From CAWIUB01 sp963839175 (GTDB lineage: Bacteria > Actinomycetota > Actinomycetes > Mycobacteriales > Jatrophihabitantaceae), in assembly GCA_963839175.1 (NCBI GenBank), contig CAWIUB010000037.1, positions 1 to 64,000 of the forward strand: DNA of 64,000 nucleotides, read 5' to 3'. Of this stretch, positions 34,105 through 43,520 are shown in pieces (positions within the stretch are counted from its first letter, which is position 1; every line of letters starts with the position of its first letter). The notes beneath the pieces were generated by a model. It worked only from the letters and a program-made list of their open reading frames with translations. It was not told the origin of the DNA and did not search any database. The position numbers and the translations under genes were made by a program.

Positions 34105-34998
34105 TCATGTCGAGACCTTCTCCCGGACGCCGGCGAACAGGTCGTCCTCCGGCAGCGTCGTGTCGACGGCCGACTCGACCAGCTCGAAGTCCTCGGTGGG
34201 CCAGGCTTCCCGCTGCAGGGTGAGCGGCAAGCCGAAAAACCAGCCCTTGGGGTCGACCTGGGTGGCATGCGCAAGCAGCGCAGCGTCGCGGCGCGGGAAC
34301 CAGTCCGCGCAGTTGACCTGAGTCGTGATGTTGGGCATTCGCCGTTTCGTGCTGCGCGCATTCGTCTGATTGCGCCATTCCGCGAACGGGGACTGCAGGC
34401 CGTGCGCCGTCATCGCCTTGTCGAGCGCCTCCATCCGCTGCTCGCTCCAGCCGACGTCGTAATAGAGCTTGAGCGCCTGCCAGGGCTCGCCGAGGTCGGG
34501 GTATGCCTCGGAGTCGGCGGCCGCGGCGAACGCCGCCACGGTGATCTTGTGGCACATGATGTGGTCGGGGTGCGGATAGCCGCCATTCTCGTCGTAGGTC
34601 GTCACCACGTGCGGGCGGAACTCACGGATCTTGCGTAGCAGCGGCTGCGCTGCCTCGTCGACGTCCATCAGCCCGAAGCAGCCGTCCGGCAACGGCGGGA
34701 GCGGATCGCCCTCCGGCAGGCCGGAGTCGACGAAGCCCAGCCAGTTCTGCCGGACGCGCAGGATCTCGAGAGCACGGCGCATCTCCTCGCGGCGGATCTC
34801 GGCGATGTTGCCCTCGATCTCCGGACGCCCCTGAAGTGCCGGGTTCAGGATGCTGCCACGCTCGCCGCCGGTGCAGGTGACGACGAGCACGTCGACTCCC
34901 TCGTCGGCGTATTTGGCCATCGTCGCCGCGCCCTTGCTGGATTCGTCGTCGGGATGCGCGTGCACCGCCATGAGGCGCAGGCCGTCCGAAATGGTCAC
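34105..34998 (-). CDS. mca: Mycothiol S-conjugate amidase
   Basis: 297 residues. LmbE-like zinc deacetylase: VHAHPDDESSKGA at residues 12-24, TCTGGERGSILNP, VTTYDENGGYPHPDHIMCH with the zinc histidines. Mca splits mycothiol conjugates of toxins into mercapturic acids and glucosaminyl-inositol. Length and the C-terminal region (WFPRRDAALLAHATQVDPKG) favour Mca over MshB. Neighbouring greA supports this. Shows that the organism makes mycothiol, hence an actinobacterium. Start ATG 34998. Confidence 0.93.
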   Translation of the reverse strand: MTISDGLRLMAVHAHPDDESSKGAATMAKYADEGVDVLVVTCTGGERGSILNPALQGRPEIEGNIAEIRREEMRRALEILRVRQNWLGFVDSGLPEGDPLPPLPDGCFGLMDVDEAAQPLLRKIREFRPHVVTTYDENGGYPHPDHIMCHKITVAAFAAAADSEAYPDLGEPWQALKLYYDVGWSEQRMEALDKAMTAHGLQSPFAEWRNQTNARSTKRRMPNITTQVNCADWFPRRDAALLAHATQVDPKGWFFGLPLTLQREAWPTEDFELVESAVDTTLPEDDLFAGVREKVST

Positions 34999-35135
34999 GT
35001 GGCCATTGTCCCCGATTGGGCCAGGCCGTCCACGTCCGCCTGGCTACCCGCCACCGACTTCGCGAAACCGGGCGCCGCGATGTTACGTTCGACGTTCGTC
35101 GTGTTCTGCTTCGAGACGATCCACAGGAGATATGC

Positions 35136-35645
35136 GTGTCCACCACCGACAGTGCCGCCAGCACCGCGCCAGCCAACTGGCTGACCCAGGAGGCGTACGA
35201 CCGGCTGTCGCGAGAGCTGGACGAGCTCATCGCCCACCGCCCGGTTCTCGCCAAAGAGATCAACGACCGGCGCCAAGAGGGCGATCTGCGCGAGAACGGC
35301 GGCTACCAGGCCGCACGCGAGGAGCAGGCCCGGCAAGAGGGGCGGATCCTGCAACTGCACAACCTGTTGCGCGACGCGCACGTCGGCGAGGCGCCGACCA
35401 CGCATGGGGTAGCCGGACCTGGCATGGTGGTCACCGTCCGCTTTGCCGGCGACGATGACACCGAGACGTTCCTGGTTGGGTCACGCGAAGAGTCGGAGAC
35501 TACCGACCTCGAGGTCTACTCGGCGGCTTCCCCCTTGGGCAAGGCGCTCACCGGCGCCAGGGAGGGCGCCACGGTGTCGTACGAGACGCCCACCGGCAAG
35601 ACGATGCAGGTCACCCTGGTCAGCGCCGCACCGTTCACTGGCTGA
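35136..35645 (+). CDS. greA: Transcription elongation factor GreA
   Basis: 169 residues. N-terminal coiled coil with the acidic tip DLRENGGYQAAREEQARQEG and C-terminal FKBP-like domain (VAGPGMVVTVRF ... ASPLGKALTGAREGATVSYE). GreA stimulates RNA cleavage in backtracked RNA polymerase. AGGAG at 35125-35129 supports GTG 35136; the frame is open earlier only over noncoding sequence. Divergent from mca as in mycobacteria. Confidence 0.93.
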   Translation: MSTTDSAASTAPANWLTQEAYDRLSRELDELIAHRPVLAKEINDRRQEGDLRENGGYQAAREEQARQEGRILQLHNLLRDAHVGEAPTTHGVAGPGMVVTVRFAGDDDTETFLVGSREESETTDLEVYSAASPLGKALTGAREGATVSYETPTGKTMQVTLVSAAPFTG

Positions 35646-35728
35646 GCCGTCTTCCGCGCTCGGCGAACACGCCGGTCCGCGTGCGCACGAGCTAGCCGAT
35701 CGGCCCCCCGCGTCGTAGCGTCGATTCG

Positions 35729-37156
35729 GTGAGTTCAGCCCCGACGATCGACACCCTGGCCGACTTGCGCGCGTCCGGTCACGTCCACCGCAGCGTCAAG
35801 ACCGAGATCCGCCAGAACCTGATCGACCGGTTGACGCACGGCCGGCCGTCCCTGCCCGGCATCGTCGGCTTCGACGAGACCGTCACCCCGGAGATCGAAC
35901 GAGCGCTGCTCGCCGGACACGACATGGTGCTGCTCGGGGAGCGCGGCCAGGGCAAGACCCGGGTGATCCGTACGTTGGCCGGCCTGCTCGACGAGTGGAC
36001 GCCGGTGGTCGCCGGCTGTGAGATCAACGACCACCCGTACTCCCCCGTCTGCGGGCGCTGCCGGGCCCTGGTAGCCCAGGACGGCGACCTGACACCGGTC
36101 GCCTGGAAGCATCGCAGCGAACGGTATGGCGAGAAGCTCGCCACCCCGGACACGTCCGTCGGCGACCTGATCGGCGACATCGATCCCATCAAGGTCGCCG
36201 AGGGCCGCACCCTGGGCGACCCCGAGACGGTGCACTACGGTCTGGTGCCGCGGACCAACCGGGGCATCTTCGCCGTCAACGAGCTGCCGGATCTGGCCGA
36301 ACGCATCCAGGTCGCGCTGCTGAACGTCCTGGAGGAGCGCGATATCCAGGTGCGCGGATATCAGCTGCGGCTGCCCCTCGACCTGTTGCTGGTGGCCAGC
36401 GCCAATCCCGAGGACTACACGAACCGGGGCCGCATCATCACCCCGCTCAAGGACCGGTTCGGCGCCGAGGTGCGCACCCACTACCCGTTGGACCTGGACG
36501 ACGAGCTCGAGCTCGTGGCGCATGAGGCCGCGGTGCTGTGGGACTCGTCCGATCTCGCTGCCCCGCTCGTGCCCTCTCACCTGCTCGAAGTACTGGGACG
36601 ATTCGCCCGGGCAGTGCGCGACGCGCCGCAGGTCGATCAGCGCTCGGGTGTCTCGGCGCGGTTCGCCATCGCCGCCGTGGAGACCGTGGCGGCGTCGGCG
36701 GTGCGCCGTGCGGCGATCGCTGGCGAGCCGGTGGCTGTCGCCCGCGTGGCGGACCTGCCCGCAGTGATCCCCGCGTCGCGCGGCAAGGTCGAGTTCGACG
36801 ACGCCGACGAGGGACGCGAATTCGAGGTGCTCGATCACCTGCTGCGCCGGGCCATCGCCGAAACCTACCGGGCGCGGCTGGCCGGATTGGATCTCCGGCC
36901 GCTGCAGGAGAAGTTCGACGGCGGCCTGCTGGTCGAGTCGGGAGACACGGTGTCGGCCGACCGGCTGCTCGAGCAGGTGGGCTCGGTGCCGGGCCTGTCG
37001 GCCCTGCTCGAACGGCTCGAGCCCGACGGCATCGGCGAGGGGGGAGCGGCGGTGGGCGTGGCCGCCGCAGTTGTCGAGTTCGCGCTGGAGGGCCTGTACC
37101 TGAACAAGCGGCTGGCCAAGGAGTCGTCGGGCAACCGGACGGTCTACGGGGTATGA
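35729..37156 (+). CDS. MoxR-like / magnesium-chelatase-type AAA ATPase
   Basis: 475 residues. Walker A GERGQGKT at residues 70-77, a four-cysteine-like insertion EINDHPYSPVCGRCRALV, Walker B-type FAVNELPDLAERIQVALLNV and sensor ASANPEDYTNRGRIITPLKDRF. These belong to the BchI/MoxR group, which acts as a chaperone together with a VWA protein; the VWA partner follows at 37309. Start GTG 35729. Substrate of the pair unknown. Confidence 0.88.
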   Translation: MSSAPTIDTLADLRASGHVHRSVKTEIRQNLIDRLTHGRPSLPGIVGFDETVTPEIERALLAGHDMVLLGERGQGKTRVIRTLAGLLDEWTPVVAGCEINDHPYSPVCGRCRALVAQDGDLTPVAWKHRSERYGEKLATPDTSVGDLIGDIDPIKVAEGRTLGDPETVHYGLVPRTNRGIFAVNELPDLAERIQVALLNVLEERDIQVRGYQLRLPLDLLLVASANPEDYTNRGRIITPLKDRFGAEVRTHYPLDLDDELELVAHEAAVLWDSSDLAAPLVPSHLLEVLGRFARAVRDAPQVDQRSGVSARFAIAAVETVAASAVRRAAIAGEPVAVARVADLPAVIPASRGKVEFDDADEGREFEVLDHLLRRAIAETYRARLAGLDLRPLQEKFDGGLLVESGDTVSADRLLEQVGSVPGLSALLERLEPDGIGEGGAAVGVAAAVVEFALEGLYLNKRLAKESSGNRTVYGV

Positions 37157-37189
37157 GGGGTGACCGACTCATTCGCCGAACGCGAATCC

Positions 37190-37286
37190 CGGTCCCGGCC
37201 CTCGCTGCGCTCGGGCCGGTCCCGCGCTTCGCACGCAAGCTCGCTTCGCTCGCGCGTCGGCGCGCTCTTCGCGCAAGCGCTCATCG
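37190..37286 (-). repeat. Dispersed intergenic repeat, copy 2 (inverted)
   Basis: CTCTTCGCGCAAGCGCTCAT and two further bases (37265-37286) are the exact complement of 10013-10034. The flanking sequence is a set of imperfect inverted repeats (CGCTGCGCTCGGGCC, GCTCGCTTCGCTCGCG). It lies between the AAA and VWA genes. Confidence 0.65.
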
Positions 37287-37308
37287 CGTTGTGGTCACCT
37301 GAGGTTTC

Positions 37309-39276
37309 GTGACATGGCATACAGTTACGGCGCAATGGCGGGGCGGGCCAGACCCTCTGGAGCCACCGTACGACATCCGCCGCGCTCTTGACGAGATCGG
37401 CGACGACGTCCTCGCGGGGATGTCGCCACGCAATGCGCTCAACCGGATGCTCCGGCTCGGCCCGAGCGGCCGCAACGGCCTGGATTCGCTGCGCCAGGCT
37501 GCGCGCAATCGGGCTCGTGAGCTGCGGCGGGAGAACCGCCTCGATGGCACGCTGCAGCGGGTGCACGAGCTGCTCGGCGAGGCGGTGAGCCTGGAGCGTC
37601 AAGCGCTGTTCCCGGACCCGTCGGATGCGGCGCGGATGGCCGAGGCCGAGCTCGACACGTTGCCCAAGGACACCGCGCGCGCGGTGCGCCAGCTTGCCGA
37701 CTACCAGTGGCGCTCGCCCGAAGCCGCGCAGAAGTACCAGCAGATCAAGGACATGCTGCAGTCCGAGGTCCTCGATGCGCAGTTCGCCGGGCTGCGTGAC
37801 TCGTTGCAGAACGCGACGGGCCAGGACATGGCGCGCATCCGGGAGATGATGCACGCCCTTAACGAAATGCTCGATGCGGACGCCCGGGGCGAGCACACCC
37901 AGCAGCAGTTCGACCAGTTCATGCAGCAGTACGGCGAGTTCTTCCCCGACAACCCAAAGAACCTGGCCGAGCTCATCGACTCGCTGGCTCGTCGGGCCGC
38001 CGCGGCGCAACGCCTGATGAACTCCCTGACGCCCGAGCAGCGCGCCGAACTCGGGCAGCTCATGCAGCAAGCCCTCGGCGACGCGGGGCTGGCGGAGGAG
38101 ATGGCCCGGCTGCAGGGGTCGCTGCGCGCCGCCCGTCCCGACTTGCAATGGGGTAGCGGGGATCAGATGGGCGGCGACCAGGCGCTCGGCTACTCCGACG
38201 CGACTGGCGCCCTTGCCGAGCTCGCGGACCTGGACCAGATCGCCGAACTGGCCCCGCAGGACTACCCCGGCGCGAGCCTCGACGACATCGACGACGAGCT
38301 GATCGAGCGGGCTCTCGGACGGCAGGCCGTCGACGACATGGCACAGCTACGGCGCATCGAGCGCGAGCTGCAGAAGCAGGGCTACATCGAACGGACCGGC
38401 GACGGGTTGCAGCTCACGCCGCGGGCGTTGCGTCGACTCGGCGCGACGGCATTGCGCCGCGTCTTCTCGGTGCTCGAATCGCGCGGCCGTGGCGGCCACG
38501 ACGTGCGCGACGCCGGTGCCGCGGGCGAGGTCACCGGGGCCAGCCGGGAGTGGCAATTCGGCGACGAGCAGCCACTGGACATCGTGCGGACGGTCCGCAA
38601 CGCCGTGCTGCGCAGTGCACGCGAACCGACACGTGAGGGACGAATCCGCCTCCAAGCAAGCGACTTCGAGGTCGTCGAGACCGAGCGACGCAGCTGCGCG
38701 GCGGTGGCCCTGCTCGTCGACATGTCGTACTCGATGGAGCTGCGCGGCACCTGGGGCGAGGCCAAGACGACGGCCATGGCGCTGCACGCCCTGGTCACCA
38801 CGCAGTATCCGCAAGACGCGATCGAGATCATCGGATTCAGCGACTACGCACGCGTGCTGCAGCCCCGGGCGTTAGTCGACCACGATTGGGACCGGGTGCA
38901 GGGCACCAACCTGCAGCACGCGCTGATGCTGGCCCGTCGGCACCTGGACAAGCACCGCACCGCCGAGCCGGTGATCATGGTGATCACCGATGGCGAGCCC
39001 ACCGCGCACCTGGCCGCTGACGGGTTCGCCGACTTCGCCTGGCCGCCCACCCGGGAGACGATCGCGGCGACCCTCGCCGAGGTCGAACGGTGCACCCGCC
39101 GCGGGGCGACGATCAACGTGTTCATGCTCGACGACGAGCCGCGGCTTGTGGCGTTCATGCAGGAGCTGGCCCGCCGCAACGGCGGGCGGCTGTTCATGCC
39201 CAACCGCGGCACGCTCGGCGAATACGTCGTCAGCGACTACCTGCGCACCCGCGCAGGCCGCCGCCGCGCCAGCTAA
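37309..39276 (+). CDS. VWA-domain protein, partner of the AAA ATPase
   Basis: 655 residues. N-terminal helical region with GLRDSLQNATGQDMARIREM, then at about residue 470 a VWA domain with the MIDAS motif DMSYS (VALLVDMSYSMELRG) and GTNLQHALMLARRHLDKH and VIMVITDGEPTAHL. MoxR-type ATPase plus VWA pairs mature or assemble metal enzymes or complexes. Start given as GTG 37309; in the alternative frame ATG 37314 reads MAYSYGA, the expected beginning, and would join WRGGPDPLEPPYDIR only through a +1 shift, so the true 5' end may be damaged. Confidence 0.88.
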   Translation: MTWHTVTAQWRGGPDPLEPPYDIRRALDEIGDDVLAGMSPRNALNRMLRLGPSGRNGLDSLRQAARNRARELRRENRLDGTLQRVHELLGEAVSLERQALFPDPSDAARMAEAELDTLPKDTARAVRQLADYQWRSPEAAQKYQQIKDMLQSEVLDAQFAGLRDSLQNATGQDMARIREMMHALNEMLDADARGEHTQQQFDQFMQQYGEFFPDNPKNLAELIDSLARRAAAAQRLMNSLTPEQRAELGQLMQQALGDAGLAEEMARLQGSLRAARPDLQWGSGDQMGGDQALGYSDATGALAELADLDQIAELAPQDYPGASLDDIDDELIERALGRQAVDDMAQLRRIERELQKQGYIERTGDGLQLTPRALRRLGATALRRVFSVLESRGRGGHDVRDAGAAGEVTGASREWQFGDEQPLDIVRTVRNAVLRSAREPTREGRIRLQASDFEVVETERRSCAAVALLVDMSYSMELRGTWGEAKTTAMALHALVTTQYPQDAIEIIGFSDYARVLQPRALVDHDWDRVQGTNLQHALMLARRHLDKHRTAEPVIMVITDGEPTAHLAADGFADFAWPPTRETIAATLAEVERCTRRGATINVFMLDDEPRLVAFMQELARRNGGRLFMPNRGTLGEYVVSDYLRTRAGRRRAS

Positions 39277-39287
39277 CACGCGGTCTG

Positions 39288-39743
39288 GTGATCTCCGTCG
39301 AGCTGGTCGATCCAGCCCGCACCCGGTCGCTGCGCCGCCGCGTGCTGCGGCCCTGGCTGAGCCCGAACGACCCGCTGCCGGGCGATGACCAGCCCGCTGC
39401 GGTGCACATCGCAGCCCTGGACGGCTGGGTCGTGATCGGGACGTGCTTCGTCTTCCGCGAGCCATGCCCCTGGCGTCCCGCGGACGACCCGGCTTGGCAT
39501 CTGCGCCAGATGGCCACGGCGCCCGACCGTCGCGGCGAGGGCGTCGGCGCGGCGGTGCTACGTTACGCCGCGGACTACGTCCAGGCCGCCGGTGGCGTGC
39601 TGCTGTGGGCCAACGCGCGCGAGACTGCCGCCGGGTTCTACGCAGCGCACGGCTGGCTAGCCGAGGGCGGCGTCTTCACCGACGCCGAGCACACCATCCC
39701 CCACCGCCGCATGTGGCTGCCCCTCACACTTCGGCAGGATTAG
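39288..39743 (+). CDS. GNAT-family N-acetyltransferase
   Basis: 151 residues. Acetyl-CoA-binding motif A in LRQMATAPDRRGEGVGAAVL (the R-x2-G-x-G/A pattern), preceded by strand IGTCFVFREP and followed by VLLWANARETAAGFYAAHG. Similar to ElaA-type or other small GNATs; substrate unknown. Start GTG 39288, 12 bases behind the VWA gene, probably in the same transcript. Confidence 0.85.
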   Translation: MISVELVDPARTRSLRRRVLRPWLSPNDPLPGDDQPAAVHIAALDGWVVIGTCFVFREPCPWRPADDPAWHLRQMATAPDRRGEGVGAAVLRYAADYVQAAGGVLLWANARETAAGFYAAHGWLAEGGVFTDAEHTIPHRRMWLPLTLRQD

Positions 39744-39824
39744 GTTCACCTGTCGCTCAAGATATTCCCGATGTTGGAACCGAACCCGGCGGCCACCGCG
39801 TCTGGCTAGGTGAAGGAGGCGCCG

Positions 39825-40322
39825 ATGCCGGACGACGCGGCGTTCCGGGCGTTCGTGCAGGCGAACGGCCAGACGCTGCTGCATGCCGCCCGCCTGCTCA
39901 CCGGCGATCACCAGCGGGGTGAGGATCTCGTGCAGACCGCATTGACCAAGCTGTACTTCAGGTGGGACCGGGTCCACGAGCCGGTGGCCTACGTCCGTAA
40001 GGCGATGGTCACCAGCCACGTCGACTCGTCCCGGCGCCGGTGGTGGGGCGAGCGGCCGACCGAAGTCCTGCCCGACGAGCCAGGCCCCGATCACGCGCTC
40101 GCCGCCAGCGACGAGCGCGACGAGCTGCGGCGGTTGCTGCGCGAATTGTCCGCCAGCGAGCGAGCCGTCGTCGTGCTGCGCTACTACTGCGACCTGTCCG
40201 AAGCCGACACCGCCGAGACGCTCGGCGTGCCGGTCGGCACGGTGAAGAGCGCCTGCTCCCGTGCACTCGCCCGGCTGCGCGTCGAGGCGACGGCGGCGTC
40301 AGGTGGGGGTGACCTGCGGTGA
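39825..40322 (+). CDS. SigE-family ECF RNA polymerase sigma factor
   Basis: 165 residues. Sigma region 2 (LLHAARLLTGDHQRGEDLVQ, TALTKLYFRWDRV) and region 4 (LLRELSASERAVVVLRYYCD and TAETLGVPVGTVKSACSRAL helix-turn-helix). The pattern is that of the actinobacterial SigE-like short ECF group. AAGGAGG at 39813-39819 supports ATG 39825 rather than GTG 39810. GTGA overlap with the next gene, a probable anti-sigma partner. Confidence 0.92.
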   Translation: MPDDAAFRAFVQANGQTLLHAARLLTGDHQRGEDLVQTALTKLYFRWDRVHEPVAYVRKAMVTSHVDSSRRRWWGERPTEVLPDEPGPDHALAASDERDELRRLLRELSASERAVVVLRYYCDLSEADTAETLGVPVGTVKSACSRALARLRVEATAASGGGDLR

Positions 40323-41053
40323 GTCCCAGCGAGTCGCAGCTGCGCGCTGCGCTGCACGACGGCGACGGAGCGGGCCTGAATCCGGACACCGTGATCAGCC
40401 GCGCGCGCCACACGCGCCAGCGGCGCCGTAGGACCATCGCCGCAGCCACCGGCAGCGTGGCTGGCGTCCTGGCCGTCGGCGCCATCGTCTCGGTCGTGAC
40501 TATCGCCGCAAGCAACGACTCCGGCTCATCCGCGGCATCCGGCGCACAACCCGCATCCGGCGCCCTCCCGAACCGGTCGGCGGCGCCCGGCGAAACGGCT
40601 GCCTGCTCCGCGGCAGCCCGACCGGTGCAGTTGCCAGCAGGCAGCGCGGCCGCGAGCGCGCCGCTGTTTCCGGCGCCGGTGAGCGCCCTGCAGATCTGCG
40701 TCTACCAGCAGGCTCCAGCGTCCGGCGCGGCCTCGACCAGCATCTCCATCCAGTACAGCCTCGCCGGCTCGCCCGCCCAGGCCGTCGCGGACCGCTTCAA
40801 CCGCCTGCCGGCCAGCCCGTCGAACCTGCCCTGCACCGCCGAACTCGGGCCGACCGTCGTGCTGATCGCAACGCAGGCGGATGGGCAGCAGCACCGGGTC
40901 GTCGGCAACGTGGGCGGCTGTGGGCTGACGGTCAGCGACTCGGCCTGGCGGGCCGCGCGTGACCTGCTGCTGAAGCTGATCAACAACCCCGTGGCCAACC
41001 TGTCGATCCAGCCGAGTCCGCCGTACGTGAGCGTCGGCCCCGGCCCGTCCTGA
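40319..41053 (+). CDS. Membrane-anchored putative anti-sigma partner
   Basis: 244 residues. N-terminal cytoplasmic part (LRAALHDGDGAGLNPDTVIS) as in proteins encoded after SigE-type sigma factors, then a basic stretch and a membrane segment (GSVAGVLAVGAIVSVVTIAA, about 45-64) and an extracytoplasmic Ala/Ser-rich domain with four cysteines. No zinc anti-sigma H-x3-C-x2-C motif is present. GTG 40319 overlaps the sigma-factor stop. Control of the sigma factor is inferred from pairing. Confidence 0.65.
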   Translation: MSPSESQLRAALHDGDGAGLNPDTVISRARHTRQRRRRTIAAATGSVAGVLAVGAIVSVVTIAASNDSGSSAASGAQPASGALPNRSAAPGETAACSAAARPVQLPAGSAAASAPLFPAPVSALQICVYQQAPASGAASTSISIQYSLAGSPAQAVADRFNRLPASPSNLPCTAELGPTVVLIATQADGQQHRVVGNVGGCGLTVSDSAWRAARDLLLKLINNPVANLSIQPSPPYVSVGPGPS

Positions 41054-41063
41054 TCGTCAGCGA

Positions 41064-43520
41064 TCACTGGCCGGGCAGGCGGCGCGGGCCGGTGTCGCCG
41101 CGGGTAACGGGCGGCGCGACGTGGCCCGACGCCGCCAGCACGAACACCCCGGACGGCCCGGCCACCCCATGCACGGAGAGCTCCACCACCTCGGGCAGAT
41201 CGTCCGCGATCGTCGACAATCGCAGCACCAACGCCGAGAGCGCCGCATGATCCGCCGGCGCTGCGCCCCCGTAACCGGACAGCAGCGGCGCCGCCCGCGG
41301 TGCCTCGATCAGCTCCTGCGCGTCCGCTGTGGTCAACGGCACGGCCGCGTATGCTCGGTCGCCGAGCAAGTCCGTTGCCACACCGCCGACCCCGAAGGAG
41401 ACGAGGGCGCCGAACGACCGGTCGTCCTGCACACCGAAAACGACCTCGACGCCGCGCCTTGCCAGCTCCCCGGCCTGGACGATCGAGATCCGGTAGCACG
41501 ACAACAGCTTGCGGGTCTCCGCCGCTTCGAGCGCCCGCCCTTCCGGTGCCGACGCGAGGATCGACTCGACGAGTGACCGCGCACCGTCCGGGTCGGCGCC
41601 GTCCAGGTGCGGCACCGTGCTGTGTGGACGCTCGCGCCACCGCGCGTAGCGCACCGCCCGGGCAAGCGCCCGCACGGCTCGTTCGGGCGTCCGGTACGAC
41701 GGGATGGAACCGCGCGCCGGACGCGACGGCCCCGGTTCGGCAAGCGCCACCGGAACGCCGTCGAAGCCCAGGAACGTCGAAAGCACCGGCTTGTCGCCGG
41801 TCGCTGCCGCCGCTCGCAGCGAGGTCGCGTAGTCCTCCCCGGACGTCGTTTGCAACGGCGGAACGAACACCGCCACCACCGCATCGATATGGTCGTCGGC
41901 CATCGCTTCGCTGACGGCCTGCTGGAAGGTGGCGGGCGACCCGTCCACCCCGGTGTCGACGGCAATCGCCGGACGCAGCTGCGCAGACACGCAGGCATTG
42001 GTGACCAGCAGCCCAAGGGCCGCGGAGTTGCCGACCACCGCGACCCGATCACCCCTCGGCAGCGGCTGGGAGGTGAGCAGCAGCGCAACGTCGAACAGGT
42101 CGTCGAGCGTGTCGACGCGGATCACGCCGGTGGCCTCGAACAGCGCCTGCACGCTCACCTCGGGCACCTCGGCCGACGTGTACTGCAGCTCGGCCACGAC
42201 CGACCCGCGTCCGCTTCTCACGGCCACGATCGGCTTGCTGCTGCTGAGGCGCCGCGCCACCCGGGCGAACTTGCGCGGGTTGCCGAAGCTCTCCAGGTAC
42301 AGCAGGACGATTTCGGTGGCGTCATCGGTTTCCCAGTACTGCAACAGGTCGTTGCCCGACACGTCGGCACGATTGCCCGCCGACACGAACGTCGAGACAC
42401 CGAGGCCACGACGCGACGCCTCGCCCAGCACCGCGGCGCCCAGCGCGCCGGACTGGCAGAAGAACCCGGCCCGGCCGAGTAGCGGAGGCAGCGGCGCCAG
42501 CGAGGCGTTCAGCCCAATGGAGGGGTCGGTGTTGAGGATCCCGAGGCAGTTCGGGCCCACCACCCGCATGCCGTGCGCCCTGGCGGAGGAGACGAGCGCG
42601 CGCTGAGCAGCCAGCCCCGCCGCGCGCTGGGCCGCGTCCCCGCGCTCGCCGAACCCGCCCGAGACCAGTACCAGACCGTTCACACCGCGCGCCGCGCACT
42701 GCTCGACGACCCCCGGGACAGTCGCGGCCGGGACCGCGATCACCGCCAGGTCGATGTCGTCGGGCACGTCGGTCACCGTCGGGTACGCGCGCACGCCAGC
42801 GACGTGCCGTGCGTCCGGGTTGACCGGGTACAGCGGACCGTGGAATCCCATGCGCAGCAGGTTGCGAAAGATCGCGTTGCCGACCTTGCCGCCGTCGTTG
42901 CTCGCGCCGATCACCGCCACCGAGGAAGGGAACATCAGCCGCTGGATCGATTGGGCCTCGTCGCGCTGCTCGCGCTGGCGCATCACCGCCTCGGTCAGCG
43001 CCGTCTCGTCGATGTCGAACTCGAGGCTCACTTCGCCCGCCTCGAGGTGACGGGTGGTCTGGTATCCCGCCTCGTGGAACACGTTGATCATGGTCTTGTT
43101 CTCGGCTAGGACGATCGCCGTGAATCGCTTGATGCCACACTCGCGGGCCGCGAATGCCAAGTGCTCCAACAGGATCGAGCCGATGCCGCGTCCCTGGTGC
43201 TCGTCCGCGACGACAAAGGCGACCTCGGCCTCGTCGGTGTCGGGGGTGTGCTCGTAAAGGGCGACGGCGATGATCTGGCCGTTCAGTAGGGCGATCAGTG
43301 CGACCCGGTCGTGGTGATCGACGTTGACGAACCGCTGCAGGTCTCGCTCGGGCATGTGCGGGTAGTTCGAGAAGTAGCGAAGGTACCGGGTACGAGGGGA
43401 GAGGCCCGCGTGGAACGCGACGAGCGCATCGGCGTCGGACGGCTCGATTGGACGCAGGTGCATGGTGCCGCCGTCCGCGACGAGGACATCCGCCTCCCAG
43501 TGCGGTGGGAAGTCAGTCAC
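41064..43520 (-). CDS. GNAT-acyl-CoA synthetase fusion (Pat-type protein acetyltransferase)
   Basis: 818 residues. Residues about 15-180: GNAT domain with VADEHQGRGIGSILLEHLAF. Residues about 190-660: CoA-binding and ligase domains of ADP-forming acetyl-CoA synthetases (SSVAVIGASNDGGKVGNAIF, GVNGLVLVSGGFGERGD, VVGPNCLGILNTDPSIGLNA, FFCQSGALGAAVL). The C-terminus is an ATP-grasp-like part. Fusions of this type acetylate acetyl-CoA synthetase and other enzymes in actinobacteria and in Salmonella (Pat). The GNAT-first order is seen in actinobacteria. Overlaps acuC by 8 bases, so acetylase and deacetylase are co-expressed. Confidence 0.88.
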   Translation of the reverse strand: MTDFPPHWEADVLVADGGTMHLRPIEPSDADALVAFHAGLSPRTRYLRYFSNYPHMPERDLQRFVNVDHHDRVALIALLNGQIIAVALYEHTPDTDEAEVAFVVADEHQGRGIGSILLEHLAFAARECGIKRFTAIVLAENKTMINVFHEAGYQTTRHLEAGEVSLEFDIDETALTEAVMRQREQRDEAQSIQRLMFPSSVAVIGASNDGGKVGNAIFRNLLRMGFHGPLYPVNPDARHVAGVRAYPTVTDVPDDIDLAVIAVPAATVPGVVEQCAARGVNGLVLVSGGFGERGDAAQRAAGLAAQRALVSSARAHGMRVVGPNCLGILNTDPSIGLNASLAPLPPLLGRAGFFCQSGALGAAVLGEASRRGLGVSTFVSAGNRADVSGNDLLQYWETDDATEIVLLYLESFGNPRKFARVARRLSSSKPIVAVRSGRGSVVAELQYTSAEVPEVSVQALFEATGVIRVDTLDDLFDVALLLTSQPLPRGDRVAVVGNSAALGLLVTNACVSAQLRPAIAVDTGVDGSPATFQQAVSEAMADDHIDAVVAVFVPPLQTTSGEDYATSLRAAAATGDKPVLSTFLGFDGVPVALAEPGPSRPARGSIPSYRTPERAVRALARAVRYARWRERPHSTVPHLDGADPDGARSLVESILASAPEGRALEAAETRKLLSCYRISIVQAGELARRGVEVVFGVQDDRSFGALVSFGVGGVATDLLGDRAYAAVPLTTADAQELIEAPRAAPLLSGYGGAAPADHAALSALVLRLSTIADDLPEVVELSVHGVAGPSGVFVLAASGHVAPPVTRGDTGPRRLPGQ

